Notes: generated from the sequence alone by a model not told the origin. Shown: positions 32,253 through 41,652, counted from the stretch's first letter. The stretch: 64,000 bases of DNA from Oscillospiraceae bacterium (GCA_902792985.1 CADBBT010000005.1:1-64000), one strand, 5' to 3'. A program made the numbers and translations.

Positions 32253-34433
32253 ATGAAAAAGTTTTTGTTTTTTACCTTTTTGACCATCCTTCTGCTTGTC
32301 GGCGCCGTGGGTTTTCTCGGCCGTTATCTGTTGATGAACGATTATGTGGTCTTCATCGAAAGCTTCGGCGGCGGCGTGTTGACTGTGGATTCGCTGAACA
32401 CCGAGGGCGAAGACAACAAGTATCGCGTGGTATGCAAATACAACGAGCCGCTGACCGTCAACATCAATCCCGAGCGCACCTCCAAGCGCTATTATGACCT
32501 TGCGCGTCTGATCGTCAACGGCGAAGATGTGACCGATCAGGTCTCCATGCTGCAATATAAAACGCACGTCACAAAAAAGATGAGCATCATTGCGACATTT
32601 GAGCGCGTGGATGCCCCGACGGGCAGCACGGCAAGCACTTCCGCGGGCAGCGTGCGCGCGCCGAAGATCACCGCGACGAACAACACGCCCTATCTCGGCT
32701 CGCTCGGCGCCTACAATCTCGCCGACCCCGCGATCATCTTTGACGAAAAGAGCGATTACTATTATGCCTTCGCGTCCGACAACTATGTTGTGCACTCGAA
32801 GGATCTCATCAACTGGACAGGCAAAACGAATTACTTTGACACCGTCATCACCGACGACGCCGCGCTTGCGCTCGATTTCAGCCAGTTCAAAAGCGTCAAC
32901 GCATGGGCAAAGAAACACGGCTATGACGGCGATCTGAAATACTCCTCCCCCACCAACAACCGCAAGGTCCTTGCGCCGGACGTCATTCAGTGGGGCAAAA
33001 CGACCTATCTGTATTTTTCCCTCAGCAAAGAGGAAAACCACAACGAATCGGCCATCTTCTGCGTTTCCACAACAGATCTGGAAAGCGCGATCTCCGAGAA
33101 AAAATGGAAGGACTGCGGGCTGGTGCTTTCCACCTGCAGCGACGACAGCACCAAAGCAAACGCGGTGCATCCGGGCGTATTTGAGGGCGCAGACGGCGGA
33201 CTTTACATGGTCTACGGCGGCTACTTCGGCAAAGGCAAGCTCTCCGGTGCGATCTATCTTGTGGAGCTCGACCCGAAAACGGGTCTGCTCAAAGAGGGTT
33301 CCAGCGTAAACCTGACCGGCGACCTCATCTCCACCGCCCACGGCAAAGAGACTTTCCGCGCCGGCACCCTGCTTGCCGACCCCGGCTCGGTCTCCGGCAA
33401 AGACAAAACACACGGCAGTGTTATTTCCGGCGCCGATATGATCTATCAGGATGACACGGGCTACTACTACCTGCTGTTGACCTACGGTGTGCCCGAGCGC
33501 AACCAGAGCATCCGCGTGGCGCGTTCCAGAACAGTTACCGGTCCGTTCACCGATCCGGCAGAGCACGATCTGAGCCGCTTTGAAAACACAAGCGCCCGCA
33601 ACCAATACACGAAGGGCGTTCCGCTGCTTGCCGGATACAACTTTGACAAGAGCAACAGCGGCGGTGTGTCTTACGCCAATGTCGGCAAAGCCTCCCCCGG
33701 CAGCCCGACCGTCTTCCGCGACGCCGACGGCAACTGGTTCCTCGGTTCGCATTCCGAGATCTACTTCAAGGTCGAAGGTGTACTCAGCACCGGCACGAAC
33801 GCCGCCAAGAGCGCAGAACTGGATGTGGACGCCGCACCGTCGCTTGAAGTGCGCCGTATGCTTTGGACTCTCGACGGCTGGCCGACCGCCCTGCCCGAAG
33901 CCTACGCCGGCGAAACACTTTCGCAGGATGTAAAGACCAAGCACATGTACGGCAACTGGGACGTGGTCGTCTTTTCGCGCAACGAGGAGACAGAGATTTC
34001 CAAGATGGTCTGCAACCATTCCCAGACCGTGTCCATCATCGACTCCATCGCCATCAGTGAAAAGAACATTGCGCGGGGCGCCAAGGCGAGCCACCTGCAC
34101 TTTTCTGCGAACACCGACGGCACGTTTGAGCTGCTGCTTGACGGCGACACCTACATCATCACCCCGGCCGTCTGCTGGGACTGGGAGCTTTCCGCCGGTG
34201 TGCTGACCTTTACGGGCACGGCGGAAAACGGCAATGTTGTTTGGGGCAAGAAGAGCTTTTCCTCCAAGATGGGTCTTTATACGAACACCTTCGATTATCT
34301 GCTTTCGCAGGCCGAGGAAGAAACCGCGGCAACCTACCGGCAAAAGCTCAAAAAGATCGAGGGCAACCCCACCCAGGCACAGATCGACAAATTGGCGATT
34401 CAGCTTGCACGCGAAGTGCTCAAGGAAAACTAA
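32253..34433 (+). CDS. Membrane-anchored GH43-type arabinanase-like hydrolase
   Basis: A 726-aa protein. Residues 5-28 form an N-terminal membrane anchor without a lipobox, so the bulk is extracellular. After a ~110-residue beta-rich lead, the five-blade propeller begins at YNLADPAIIFDEKSDYYYAF with the first catalytic Asp; VLAPDVI has the second acidic position. WTLDGWPTALPEAYAGE marks the entry to the C-terminal beta-barrel typical of endo-1,5-alpha-L-arabinanases. It probably cleaves arabinan outside the cell, fitting the GH127 arabinofuranosidase at 45 kb. AAAGGCGGG precedes ATG 32253. Confidence 0.8.
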   Translation: MKKFLFFTFLTILLLVGAVGFLGRYLLMNDYVVFIESFGGGVLTVDSLNTEGEDNKYRVVCKYNEPLTVNINPERTSKRYYDLARLIVNGEDVTDQVSMLQYKTHVTKKMSIIATFERVDAPTGSTASTSAGSVRAPKITATNNTPYLGSLGAYNLADPAIIFDEKSDYYYAFASDNYVVHSKDLINWTGKTNYFDTVITDDAALALDFSQFKSVNAWAKKHGYDGDLKYSSPTNNRKVLAPDVIQWGKTTYLYFSLSKEENHNESAIFCVSTTDLESAISEKKWKDCGLVLSTCSDDSTKANAVHPGVFEGADGGLYMVYGGYFGKGKLSGAIYLVELDPKTGLLKEGSSVNLTGDLISTAHGKETFRAGTLLADPGSVSGKDKTHGSVISGADMIYQDDTGYYYLLLTYGVPERNQSIRVARSRTVTGPFTDPAEHDLSRFENTSARNQYTKGVPLLAGYNFDKSNSGGVSYANVGKASPGSPTVFRDADGNWFLGSHSEIYFKVEGVLSTGTNAAKSAELDVDAAPSLEVRRMLWTLDGWPTALPEAYAGETLSQDVKTKHMYGNWDVVVFSRNEETEISKMVCNHSQTVSIIDSIAISEKNIARGAKASHLHFSANTDGTFELLLDGDTYIITPAVCWDWELSAGVLTFTGTAENGNVVWGKKSFSSKMGLYTNTFDYLLSQAEEETAATYRQKLKKIEGNPTQAQIDKLAIQLAREVLKEN

Positions 34434-34439
34434 AAAGAA

Positions 34440-34470
34440 GGCAGGAGCCGCTCGGTTCCTGCCCTTTTTT
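34440..34470 (+). terminator. Rho-independent terminator
   Basis: GGCAGGAgCCG/CGGTTCCTGCC stem followed by TTTTTTT, just after the GH43 stop. Confidence 0.88.
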
Positions 34471-34514
34471 TGCGTTGTTTGAAAGAAGCGGAACCGCACC
34501 CGCGCTCCGTGGCC

Positions 34515-34661
34515 GCGGCGGGGCAAAAGCGCTGCGCGCTTTTCACGCAAGGGGGTGCGGGCGGTTTTCGAAAAGCGCGCGTTTTTCAAAAACCGCCATA
34601 AAAAGAAAAGGAGCAGCTTTCCTGCCCCCTTGCGTGTGCGCCGAAGGCGCAGCCCCGCCGC
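34515..34661. repeat. GC-rich multi-branched palindromic element E5
   Basis: Outer arms GCGGCGGGGC (34515-34524) and complement (34652-34661); inside, hairpin AAAAGCGC/GCGCTTTT, a middle stem ACGCAAGGGGG (34545-34555) with its complement (34625-34635) holding a GCGGTTTT/AAAACCGC hairpin, and a GCGCC/GGCGC hairpin. Same plan as E2. Confidence 0.75.
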
Positions 34662-34675
34662 CTCAACGGCCTTTT

Positions 34676-35524
34676 TTATTTTTTCAGCAGCCCCTGCCCG
34701 TCAAGATAGCGCCGCACCGCGTCCTGCCAGGGCGGCAGACGCGAAAACCCGGCGTCATCAAGCGAACGGAACGAAAAGCGCGAATTTTTCGGCCGTTTTG
34801 CCGGCGCGTCATACTCCTCGCTTGTCACATGTTCGACCTGCGTCGATTTTCCGCAAAGAGAAAGCACCGTTTCGGCAAGGAACGCCCAGCTGCATTCCCC
34901 TGTATTTGCCGCGTGATAGATCCCGTAACGCTCCGTTTCGATCATCTGTACAAGCAGCGAAGCGAGATCACGGGAATATGTCGGCGCACCGACCTGATCA
35001 TACACAACAAACAGCTTTTCATGCGTCTCACTCAGGCGCAGGATCGTCGCGATGAAATTCGTGTTCTTTTCGCCGAACACACCGGACGTGCGCACAATGA
35101 AATACTGCGCGCAGTGCTGCCGCACCGCATCCTCCCCAAGCAGCTTTGTTTTGCCGTAAACACACGCGGGCGCCTTCACGTCGTATGTTTCCAGCCGCTC
35201 GTTTCCGTCCGCGCCGAAAACATAATCGGTGCTGACATAAAGAAACTTGCAGTGTGCGGCATTCTTTGCAAGGTTTTCCGTGCCGTCCGCGTTGACGGCA
35301 TAGCAGCGCAGCGGCTCGTCCTCCGCCTTGTCAACTGCAGTATAGGCCGCGCAGTGGATCACACTGTCAATGTCCGGATGCGCCGCAAAGAACGACTCCA
35401 CTGCCGCCTTGTCCGTAATGTCGAGCGTATCCGCATCAATACCGAGAAAAGCCTTTCCCTGCGCGCGCAGCAAAGCGCAAACATCGCCGCCGAGCTGTCC
35501 TTTTGCACCTGTCACTAAAATCAT
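34676..35524 (-). CDS. rfbD: dTDP-4-dehydrorhamnose reductase
   Basis: A 282-aa short-chain dehydrogenase-type enzyme making dTDP-L-rhamnose. GAKGQLG binds NADPH; STDYVFGADG, then VYGKTKLLGE supply the catalytic Thr/Tyr/Lys set; HAANTGECSWAFLA matches the family C-terminus. It begins three bases after the rfbC stop, with GGAGACTG in the rfbC end as its ribosome site. rfbA and rfbB are not in the window. Confidence 0.94.
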   Translation of the reverse strand: MILVTGAKGQLGGDVCALLRAQGKAFLGIDADTLDITDKAAVESFFAAHPDIDSVIHCAAYTAVDKAEDEPLRCYAVNADGTENLAKNAAHCKFLYVSTDYVFGADGNERLETYDVKAPACVYGKTKLLGEDAVRQHCAQYFIVRTSGVFGEKNTNFIATILRLSETHEKLFVVYDQVGAPTYSRDLASLLVQMIETERYGIYHAANTGECSWAFLAETVLSLCGKSTQVEHVTSEEYDAPAKRPKNSRFSFRSLDDAGFSRLPPWQDAVRRYLDGQGLLKK

Positions 35525-35527
35525 CGT

Positions 35528-36085
35528 TCAGTCTCCATAAGTAAAGTCCACGTCGCTGTTGCAAAGCAGCGGCGCATTTTTGTCTTTTTCCGAAAGGACC
35601 GGATCGTCCACGCCCCAGGGCACGGCGATCTGCGGGTCGTCAAAGCGGATGCTGCGGTCGCTCTCCGGGTGATAGTAATCGTCCACCTTATAGAATACCT
35701 CCACGTCGTCCGTCAGTGTAACGAAGCCGTGTCCGAACCCCTTCGGCAAAAAGAGCATACGCTTGTTTTCGGCGGAAAGGCGCACCGCAACGTGCTGCAG
35801 ATAGGTCGGCGACCCCTTGCGCAGATCGACCGCAACGTCGAGGATCTCGCCGCGCGTACAGGAAAGCAGCTTGCTTTGCGCGTGCGGCGTTTTTTGAAAA
35901 TGCAGACCGCGCAGCGTTCCCTTCTTTGCGGAAAAGCTGCGGTTATCCTGAACGAACTGCACGTCAATGCCGCAGTCTTTGAGCGCGTCTGCGTTGAACG
36001 ATTCATAGAACCAGCCGCGCGCATCGCCGAACACACGCGGTTCGAGCAGTTTGACGTCGGGAATGGATGTGGGGATCAGTTTCAT
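35528..36085 (-). CDS. rfbC: dTDP-4-dehydrorhamnose 3,5-epimerase
   Basis: A 185-aa cupin-fold epimerase. FVQDNRSFSAKKGTLRGLHFQ contains the catalytic His region, FLPKGFGHGFVTL and KVDDYYHPESDRSIRFDDP follow in normal order, and the length is standard. It is the first gene of a two-gene rhamnose unit and lies against a short-repeat tract upstream. Confidence 0.95.
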   Translation of the reverse strand: MKLIPTSIPDVKLLEPRVFGDARGWFYESFNADALKDCGIDVQFVQDNRSFSAKKGTLRGLHFQKTPHAQSKLLSCTRGEILDVAVDLRKGSPTYLQHVAVRLSAENKRMLFLPKGFGHGFVTLTDDVEVFYKVDDYYHPESDRSIRFDDPQIAVPWGVDDPVLSEKDKNAPLLCNSDVDFTYGD

Positions 36086-36113
36086 GGGAACCTCCGGGGA
36101 ATGAAAAGTGGGA

Positions 36114-36208
36114 AGGGGTCAGGGGTCAGGGAACAGGGAACAGGGGTTGAGGGGTTGAGGGGTTGAGGGATTGAGGGATTGAGGGATTGAGGGATTGAGA
36201 GATTGAGT
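36114..36208. repeat. Short tandem repeat tract (GGGATTGA and GGAACA units)
   Basis: About a dozen 7-8-base units: GGGTCAG, GGAACAG, then GGTTGAGG and GGATTGAG. Only the G-rich orientation is present here. The tract ends ten bases from the znuBA stop and fills most of the rfbC-znuBA gap. Confidence 0.85.
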
Positions 36209-36217
36209 GGAGTGCGG

Positions 36218-37984
36218 TCAGGCATCCAATGCGGCGAGGTTGCGCTGCATGAGCGTGACATAGGTTTCGCCGTTTGCAAAGTCTTCGGCGGAGATCACAT
36301 GGCATGAATACAGCGTTTCCACCCGGCTGCCTGACGCTGCGGCGATCGTGTTCGCCACTGCGCCGGTGCTCAGATCGACCTTGAAGATCACCGGCGTCTG
36401 CTGCGCCTTTGCCTTGTCGATCAAAAAGCCCACCGTGTGCGGATTCGCGTCGCTTTCCGCGGAACAGCCCGGAAACGCCGCATAAAAGGAAAAGCCGTAG
36501 CGTGTCATGAAATACTGAAACGGGAAGCGGTCACCGACGATGAACGACTGCCCCTGTTTCTTTTTTGCCAAAGCGAAAAACGCGTCGTCAAGCGCCTGCA
36601 TCTGCGCCGTGTAATCCGCCGCTCTTGCGCGGAAGGATGCTGCATGGTCGCTGTCTGCCGCACAAACGGCGTCACAGACCGCAGCCGTGATCTTTTGCGC
36701 ATTGAAAACGGAAGTCCAGACGTGCTCGTCATACGGTTCTTCCTCTTCTTCTTCCTCCTGCATTCCTTCAAGAGACTGCTCCTCCTGCAGTTCGACCACG
36801 TCCATCATGCGCACGATCTGTTTTTTTGACGTGTCGAGTGAAGAGAGGATATCATCTGCCCACGCGTCGGATTCGCCGCCGCCATAGACAAATACATCGC
36901 ACTGCTCAAGCTGCAGCAGATCGCCGGGCGTCGGCTCAAAGGTGTGGCTTTCCTCACCGGGCGAAAGCAGCATCGTCACCTCGGCGTCGTCACCGCAGAC
37001 CGCACGCGCAAAATCAAAAGGCGCGAACGAGGTCGTGACAACAGAAAGCTTTTTCGCCTCATGTATATCAATGCCTCCGAAAAACGGAAGCGCCGCGCCG
37101 CACAGAAGCAGCAATACCAGCAGCACCGCCAAAACGCGCCGAAAACGGAACAGCTTTGAGCGCTGCGGAAGATTCAACACTGCACCGAGCAACGCAAACA
37201 CAGCGAGAAACGCAATGTTCACACACACAACGCTTGCACCCGTCGGCGCTTCGAGCTTTACGGAAACGACCAGACCGAGCACAAAGCACACCACTGACAC
37301 GAGCACGCTCATGCCCACCACGCGGCGAAAGCTCTTGCACACGCGCATGGAAGTGACGGTGGGGAAAATGATGAGGCTGGAGATCAGCAGCGCACCCATC
37401 ATGCGCATGCCGACCACGATCGTCACCGCTGTGAGCATGGCGATCAAAAAGTTATATGCCTTCACGCGCGTACCGGTCGCCTTTGCAAAGCTTTCGTCAA
37501 ACGTGACGGCAAAAATCTCCTCATAAAACACGCAGAACAGCACAATGACCGCCACGGAGAGCAGCACGGAAAGCACCACGTCGCCGCGGCTCATCGCGAG
37601 GATGCTGCCGAACATATAGTTGTAGATATCCACATTCATGCCGGTCGTCATCGATGTGACCATCACACCGACGGCAAGTGCCCCCGTAGAGATCAGCGCG
37701 ATCGCGGCGTCGCCCTTCAGCGCGCCCTTTTCATTCATTGCCAGCAGCAAAAACGCCGCCAGCACAACGATCGGGATGGAAAAATAAAGCGGCGCAACAT
37801 TTGCCGCACAAGCGATCGCAAGCGCACCGAAACCCACATGGGAAAGCCCGTCGCCGATCATGGAAAAGCGTTTGAGCACAAGGCTCACGCCCAAAAGCGC
37901 ACAGCACAGCGAGATCAGCACACCGACAAGCAGCGCGCGCAGCATAAAGGAATGGGAAACAAAAAAGTTCAAAAGCTCACCCAT
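36218..37984 (-). CDS. Zinc ABC transporter permease fused to substrate-binding protein (ZnuB-ZnuA)
   Basis: A 588-aa fusion. Residues 1-~300 form an ABC-3 permease with eight or nine hydrophobic segments (SLVLKRFSMIGDGLSHVGFG, GDAAIALISTGALAVG, MRMMGALLISSLIIFPT). A final helix leads directly into a ZnuA-like binding domain (~305-588): SFAPFDFARAVCG, GEESHTFEPTPGDLL, an acidic EEEEEEEP loop where His-rich loops are usual, GDRFPFQYF and NPHTVGFL. ZnuA is normally a separate lipoprotein; here the permease's last helix anchors it. ATG 37984 overlaps znuC by 8 bases. Confidence 0.9.
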   Translation of the reverse strand: MGELLNFFVSHSFMLRALLVGVLISLCCALLGVSLVLKRFSMIGDGLSHVGFGALAIACAANVAPLYFSIPIVVLAAFLLLAMNEKGALKGDAAIALISTGALAVGVMVTSMTTGMNVDIYNYMFGSILAMSRGDVVLSVLLSVAVIVLFCVFYEEIFAVTFDESFAKATGTRVKAYNFLIAMLTAVTIVVGMRMMGALLISSLIIFPTVTSMRVCKSFRRVVGMSVLVSVVCFVLGLVVSVKLEAPTGASVVCVNIAFLAVFALLGAVLNLPQRSKLFRFRRVLAVLLVLLLLCGAALPFFGGIDIHEAKKLSVVTTSFAPFDFARAVCGDDAEVTMLLSPGEESHTFEPTPGDLLQLEQCDVFVYGGGESDAWADDILSSLDTSKKQIVRMMDVVELQEEQSLEGMQEEEEEEEPYDEHVWTSVFNAQKITAAVCDAVCAADSDHAASFRARAADYTAQMQALDDAFFALAKKKQGQSFIVGDRFPFQYFMTRYGFSFYAAFPGCSAESDANPHTVGFLIDKAKAQQTPVIFKVDLSTGAVANTIAAASGSRVETLYSCHVISAEDFANGETYVTLMQRNLAALDA

Positions 37985-38684
37985 GACTGCCGCCCTCCGT
38001 AAACTGTCGATAAAGATCGCTCTGCCGGTAGGCTTCGACCGTGCCGAAAAAAGCGCTGCCGTTTTGCATATGCAAAATGTGTGTGCCGAGCGCCAGACAC
38101 GCGGAAAGGTCATGGCTGACCATCAGAACCGTGATGCCGAGCGACCGGTTGATCTTTGAAATCAGGCTGTAAAATTCCGCTGTCACAAGCGGGTCGAGCC
38201 CTGTGACAGGTTCGTCAAGCAGCAGCAGCTTTTCTGTGGCGCAAAGCGCCCGCGCAAGCAAGACCCGTTGCTGCTGGCCGCCGGAAAGCTCGCGGTAGCA
38301 CCGGTTTTTGAGCGGCAGGATATCCAGCTTTTCCATATTGTCTTCGGCGCGTTTGCGCAGCGCACGGCTGTAAAACACGCCCGTTTTTGACGGCAGGCAC
38401 CCCGACAGCACGACCTCGGCAACACTCGCGGGAAAATCACGCTGCGCCGTTGTCTGCTGCGGCAGATAGCCGATCTGCTTTTTCTTCAGCCCGTCGCCAA
38501 GATGCAAGTGGCCGCTGTAGGTCTCCTTGAGGCCGAGGATGGCTTTGACCAGCGTGCTTTTGCCGCTGCCGTTTTCGCCGACGATGCACAAAAAATCGCC
38601 GCTTTCCGCCGTAAAGTTGATGCCGGTGGCAACGACGTGATGCTCATAGCCGAGCGAGACGTTCTTACATTCAATCAGCGCCAT
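37977..38684 (-). CDS. znuC: Zinc ABC transporter ATP-binding protein
   Basis: A 235-aa ATPase. Walker A GENGSGKST, Q-loop GYLPQQT, signature LSGGQQQR, Walker B LLLLDEP and H-loop SHD are canonical, and the D-loop TGLDP fits metal transporters. The gene overlaps the start of the permease-binding-protein fusion and the end of the zur-type regulator gene, giving an operon regulator-ATPase-transporter. Confidence 0.93.
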   Translation of the reverse strand: MALIECKNVSLGYEHHVVATGINFTAESGDFLCIVGENGSGKSTLVKAILGLKETYSGHLHLGDGLKKKQIGYLPQQTTAQRDFPASVAEVVLSGCLPSKTGVFYSRALRKRAEDNMEKLDILPLKNRCYRELSGGQQQRVLLARALCATEKLLLLDEPVTGLDPLVTAEFYSLISKINRSLGITVLMVSHDLSACLALGTHILHMQNGSAFFGTVEAYRQSDLYRQFTEGGSHG

Positions 38685-39099
38685 GTCGCTCCTCCTTCAG
38701 GCAGTCCTCACAAAGGCCGACCAGCAGCGACTGCACGTTGTCCACCCGGAAATGGTGCGCTTCAAAAATGTGCGCGTTCACCTGCTGCATCTCGTCGCAG
38801 TCCAGGTGAATGTACTTCCCGCAGCGGGCGCATTTCAAATGCATATGATGTTCGCAGTCGCCGGGGTCGGGCACGAACTGAAATGTGGCGCACTTGCCGC
38901 TGCCGTCGCTGAATTTGCGCACCCTGCCCTGCGCGAGCAAAGCCTCAAGATGGCGATATACCGTGGTGCGGCCGACCTTGCCGCCGTTTTCATTGATCCG
39001 TGCGGTGATCTCATCGACTGTCAGCGACCGCTGCGCGCCGGATTGCAGGCTTTCCAAAATCGCCTGCTTTTGTTTTGTCTGATAGGTTGTTTCTCTCAT
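38671..39099 (-). CDS. Fur family regulator, probable Zur
   Basis: A 142-aa regulator. Winged helix: TVDEITARI, GRTTVYRHLEALLAQGRVRKF; metal sites: CEHHMHLKCARCGKYIHL and the second CxxC, CEDC, for structural zinc. Gene order with znuC and the transporter makes a zinc-uptake repressor most likely, although Fur/PerR cannot be excluded from sequence alone. ATG 39099 follows AAGGTGAG. A dyad in its promoter at 39119-39137 suggests autoregulation. Confidence 0.87.
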   Translation of the reverse strand: MRETTYQTKQKQAILESLQSGAQRSLTVDEITARINENGGKVGRTTVYRHLEALLAQGRVRKFSDGSGKCATFQFVPDPGDCEHHMHLKCARCGKYIHLDCDEMQQVNAHIFEAHHFRVDNVQSLLVGLCEDCLKEERHGAD

Positions 39100-39118
39100 A
39101 TGCTCACCTTGCAAAAAC

Positions 39119-39168
39119 GAAACTGAATTTCATTTTCACATTGTAGCACAGAGAAACGGAAATGTCAA
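39119..39168 (-). promoter_or_regulatory. Promoter and Fur/Zur-type operator of the zinc operon
   Basis: Minus-strand TTGACA (39163-39168), 17 bp, TACAAT (39140-39145). Right after the -10 lies the 19-bp dyad GAAAnTGAAnTTCAnTTTC (39119-39137), covering the start site. Confidence 0.75.
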
Positions 39169-39169
39169 T

Positions 39170-39533
39170 GGGGAGGAGGGATTAGGGGGGTAGGGATTGA
39201 GGGGTTAAGGGGTTGAGGGGTTAAGGGATTAAGTGGAGAGTGGCGTTTGGAGAGTTGAGAGTGGAGAGATTGAGGGATTGAGGGGTTGAAGGATCAAGAA
39301 AATAGAATAAAGAAAATTGTTAGTTAAGCTGGGCACAACCAAAAGAGAAAAGGGTTCTTGAAAGCTGTACAAGGAAGGAATAGGAGATGAAATATGTGTT
39401 TATTCGACCACTCCACCCCTGAATCCTAAAGCACTTAACACCTTAATCCCTTATTCCCTTAATCCCTTATTCCCTTAATCCCTTAATCCCTTATTCCCTT
39501 AATCCCTCAACAAAACTCCTTCCACTCTCAACG
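39170..39533. repeat. Short tandem repeat cassette, inverted pair
   Basis: 39170-39296 holds G-strand units (GGGATTGA, GGGGTTAA, GTGGAGAG); 39441-39533 holds C-strand units (TTAATCCC, TTATTCCC). The ~140 bp between them are AT-richer and carry no gene I can support. It fills the zur-ispF gap. Confidence 0.8.
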
Positions 39534-39545
39534 CATCCCTCGCTT

Positions 39546-40037
39546 TCACCGTTCCGCCAAACCTTCGTCCTCTTCCAGCAAGCACACCGCATGGGCAGCA
39601 ATGCCTTCTCCGCGGCCGGTAAAGCCGAGTCCCTCCTCGGTCGTTGCCTTCACGCTCACGCGCTCCACGCCAACGCCGCACGCAAGGGCGATGTTTTTGC
39701 GCATAGTGTCGATATAGGGGCGCAGCTTCGGCCGCTGGCAAAGCACCGTGCAGTCGATGTTGCCCACACGAAAGCCCGCGGCGTTCACAGTCAGCACCAC
39801 GCGCTGCAGCAGCAGCAAGCTGTCTGCACCGGCAAAGGCCGGATCACTGTCGGGAAACAGCACGCCGATATCGCCCTTTGCCGCCGCACCGAGCAGCGCG
39901 TCCGCGACCGCGTGCAGCAGCACATCGGCGTCCGAATGGCCGAGCAGCCCCTTTTCAAACGGAATTTTCACGCCGCCGAGGATGAGGTCTCTCCCCTCGG
40001 TCAGACGGTGCACATCATAGCCGTGTCCGATTCTCAT
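39546..40037 (-). CDS. ispF: 2-C-methyl-D-erythritol 2,4-cyclodiphosphate synthase
   Basis: A 163-aa enzyme of the MEP isoprenoid pathway. GYDVHR gives the zinc ligands Asp and His; [26 protein letters not shown] is the family signature; [22 protein letters not shown] closes the active site. ATG 40037 overlaps the end of the M5-type gene by four bases. Its own stop lies close to the repeat cassette. Confidence 0.96.
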   Translation of the reverse strand: MRIGHGYDVHRLTEGRDLILGGVKIPFEKGLLGHSDADVLLHAVADALLGAAAKGDIGVLFPDSDPAFAGADSLLLLQRVVLTVNAAGFRVGNIDCTVLCQRPKLRPYIDTMRKNIALACGVGVERVSVKATTEEGLGFTGRGEGIAAHAVCLLEEDEGLAER

Positions 40038-40621
40038 ACTTCCAGCTCCTTTACCAGCTCTAAAAATTCATCTTTTGTCACAAAACAGTTGAGCACTTTT
40101 ACAAGATTGCCCGTCGAAAGCCGCTCCGGCAGCGCCAGCTTTTTCAGCAGCCGCTTTCGCTTTTCGCGGCTGTTCGCTTTGCCGGAAAGACCGTGCTCAT
40201 AAAGATCGAGCGTCGTGATACTCTCATGCGGGGCGGCGGTTTCCTGCGCAGTTACACCCGCTTTGCGAAATGCTTCCAGCAGCACGTCCTGCGCAATGCC
40301 CTCCACGCCGAGCTTGCCCTCCGCGCCCGGCGCACGCTTGCGCTTTTCCTTGCCGAACACGTCGGGGATATACACATGCGTCACACTGCCCTCCGGCACC
40401 GCCGAGCGCAAAAACGAACGGATCAAAAACCCGGCGGAATCGCTGTCGGTCAGCACGATGATGCCCCTTGTTTTCGCAAGCCGCCGCAGCAGCGCCTGCT
40501 TTTCCTTGTCCTTAAAAATGCCGAAGCCTTCCGTTGTGAGGATCAGCGCGTCCACCACGTTCGCCAGCCGGATGGCGTCGTATTTTCCTTCCACGATCAC
40601 GGCCTGGCTGAGCTTCAGCAT
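40034..40621 (-). CDS. rnmV: Ribonuclease M5-like Toprim protein
   Basis: A 195-aa protein. The N-terminal Toprim domain shows [12 protein letters not shown] with the catalytic Glu and [10 protein letters not shown] with the DxD-type acidic residues; the C-terminal half ([31 protein letters not shown]) matches the RNase M5 C-domain that recognises 5S rRNA precursor. I took ATG 40621, which overlaps the holA stop and has GGAGAAAC upstream. No rRNA gene is in the window. Confidence 0.85.
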   Translation of the reverse strand: MLKLSQAVIVEGKYDAIRLANVVDALILTTEGFGIFKDKEKQALLRRLAKTRGIIVLTDSDSAGFLIRSFLRSAVPEGSVTHVYIPDVFGKEKRKRAPGAEGKLGVEGIAQDVLLEAFRKAGVTAQETAAPHESITTLDLYEHGLSGKANSREKRKRLLKKLALPERLSTGNLVKVLNCFVTKDEFLELVKELEV

Positions 40622-41652
40622 TTTGTTTCTCCGTTCATGATCAGCAGCAGACGCACCATCAGCGTTTCCAAAATCAGTTCGCCGCTTTCGCCGGTGCTTT
40701 TCAGCTTTTGATCCGCCTTTTGCAGCTCCTTCAGGCACGCGCGAATCTGCGGCAAACTGAGTTTTGCTGCATCGCGGGCGGTGTAGGTCAGAGCAAAGGC
40801 GCGGTTTTTATAGTTGAACACCTCGGTCAGCGGTTGGGTGGAGCCGCAGCAGGTCAGCGCGACCTTGACGCGGTAGAGATCGACGAACGAGGAGATGATC
40901 GTGCCGAGAATGAAATTCGGCTCCGTGCGCAGCGTCAGAAGAATGTCCAGCACCTGATGCGCCTTTTCGTAGTTGTGCTGCAGCAGCGCGCGCGTCAGAT
41001 CATACACCCGCGCGTCAAGCGTCTTGACTGCCAGAAGGTCGATATGCTCCTTCGTGATCTCCCCCTTGGCGTAGGCGCAGATTTTGGAAAGCTCGGTCAA
41101 AAGAACGTTGAAATCGTCGCCCACACAGGAGACAAGATACTGCGCCATTGCCGGAGAGAGCGTGCTTTCGCGCTTTGCCGCAGCGGCGATGAGCGGCTTA
41201 TACAGGTCCTGTCCCTTGCGGCGGTTCAGTTCACACACCGCCCCGTGCGCTTCAAACATCGTGCGCAGCTTTTTGGCATTTTTACCAAGACCGTTCTGCA
41301 TCTGCCGAAAGATCACGACCGCTGAGTCCGGCAGTGACTGCAGCGATTCGTCCAACGTTTTCAGCGCCTTTTCATTCAGCGTGTCCAGCGGATAATCGTC
41401 CACCAGGATGCACCGGCGCTCGCTGAGCATCGGCAGCGTCCCTGCGCGGTCAAACACATCGCGCAAATCGGCGTTCTTCCCCGCGTACTGTTCAAAATTC
41501 AGCGCGCGAAACGCCTCTTCCACCGCCTTTTCACAAAGCAGCATCGCATACTGCTGCTTGAGATAATCCTCGTCACCGATGATCAGATATGCGCGCAGAA
41601 ACACGCCTTCCTTCAGATGGCGGCGGAGTTCTTTTTCATCAAAATGTGCCAA
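40615..41652 (-). CDS. holA: DNA polymerase III subunit delta
   Basis: A 345-aa clamp-loader subunit. YLIIGDEDYLKQQYAMLLCEKAV at the N-terminus, MLSERRCILVDDYP and SFVDLYRVKVAL follow the HolA pattern, and the length is standard. The start is TTG 41652, well placed after GAGGTGAAAAC; the first 40 bases overlap the end of comEC. The comEC-holA order is common in Bacillota. Confidence 0.9.
   Translation of the reverse strand: MAHFDEKELRRHLKEGVFLRAYLIIGDEDYLKQQYAMLLCEKAVEEAFRALNFEQYAGKNADLRDVFDRAGTLPMLSERRCILVDDYPLDTLNEKALKTLDESLQSLPDSAVVIFRQMQNGLGKNAKKLRTMFEAHGAVCELNRRKGQDLYKPLIAAAAKRESTLSPAMAQYLVSCVGDDFNVLLTELSKICAYAKGEITKEHIDLLAVKTLDARVYDLTRALLQHNYEKAHQVLDILLTLRTEPNFILGTIISSFVDLYRVKVALTCCGSTQPLTEVFNYKNRAFALTYTARDAAKLSLPQIRACLKELQKADQKLKSTGESGELILETLMVRLLLIMNGETKC

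Noticed and set aside
32199-34589. 796-codon open frame antisense to the GH43 gene
   Set aside because: Runs through a terminator and the sense strand carries a complete enzyme; typical GC-rich shadow frame.
39170-39533. Possible CRISPR array
   Set aside because: Units are 7-8 bases in tandem without unique spacers of 25-40 bp, and no cas genes are present.
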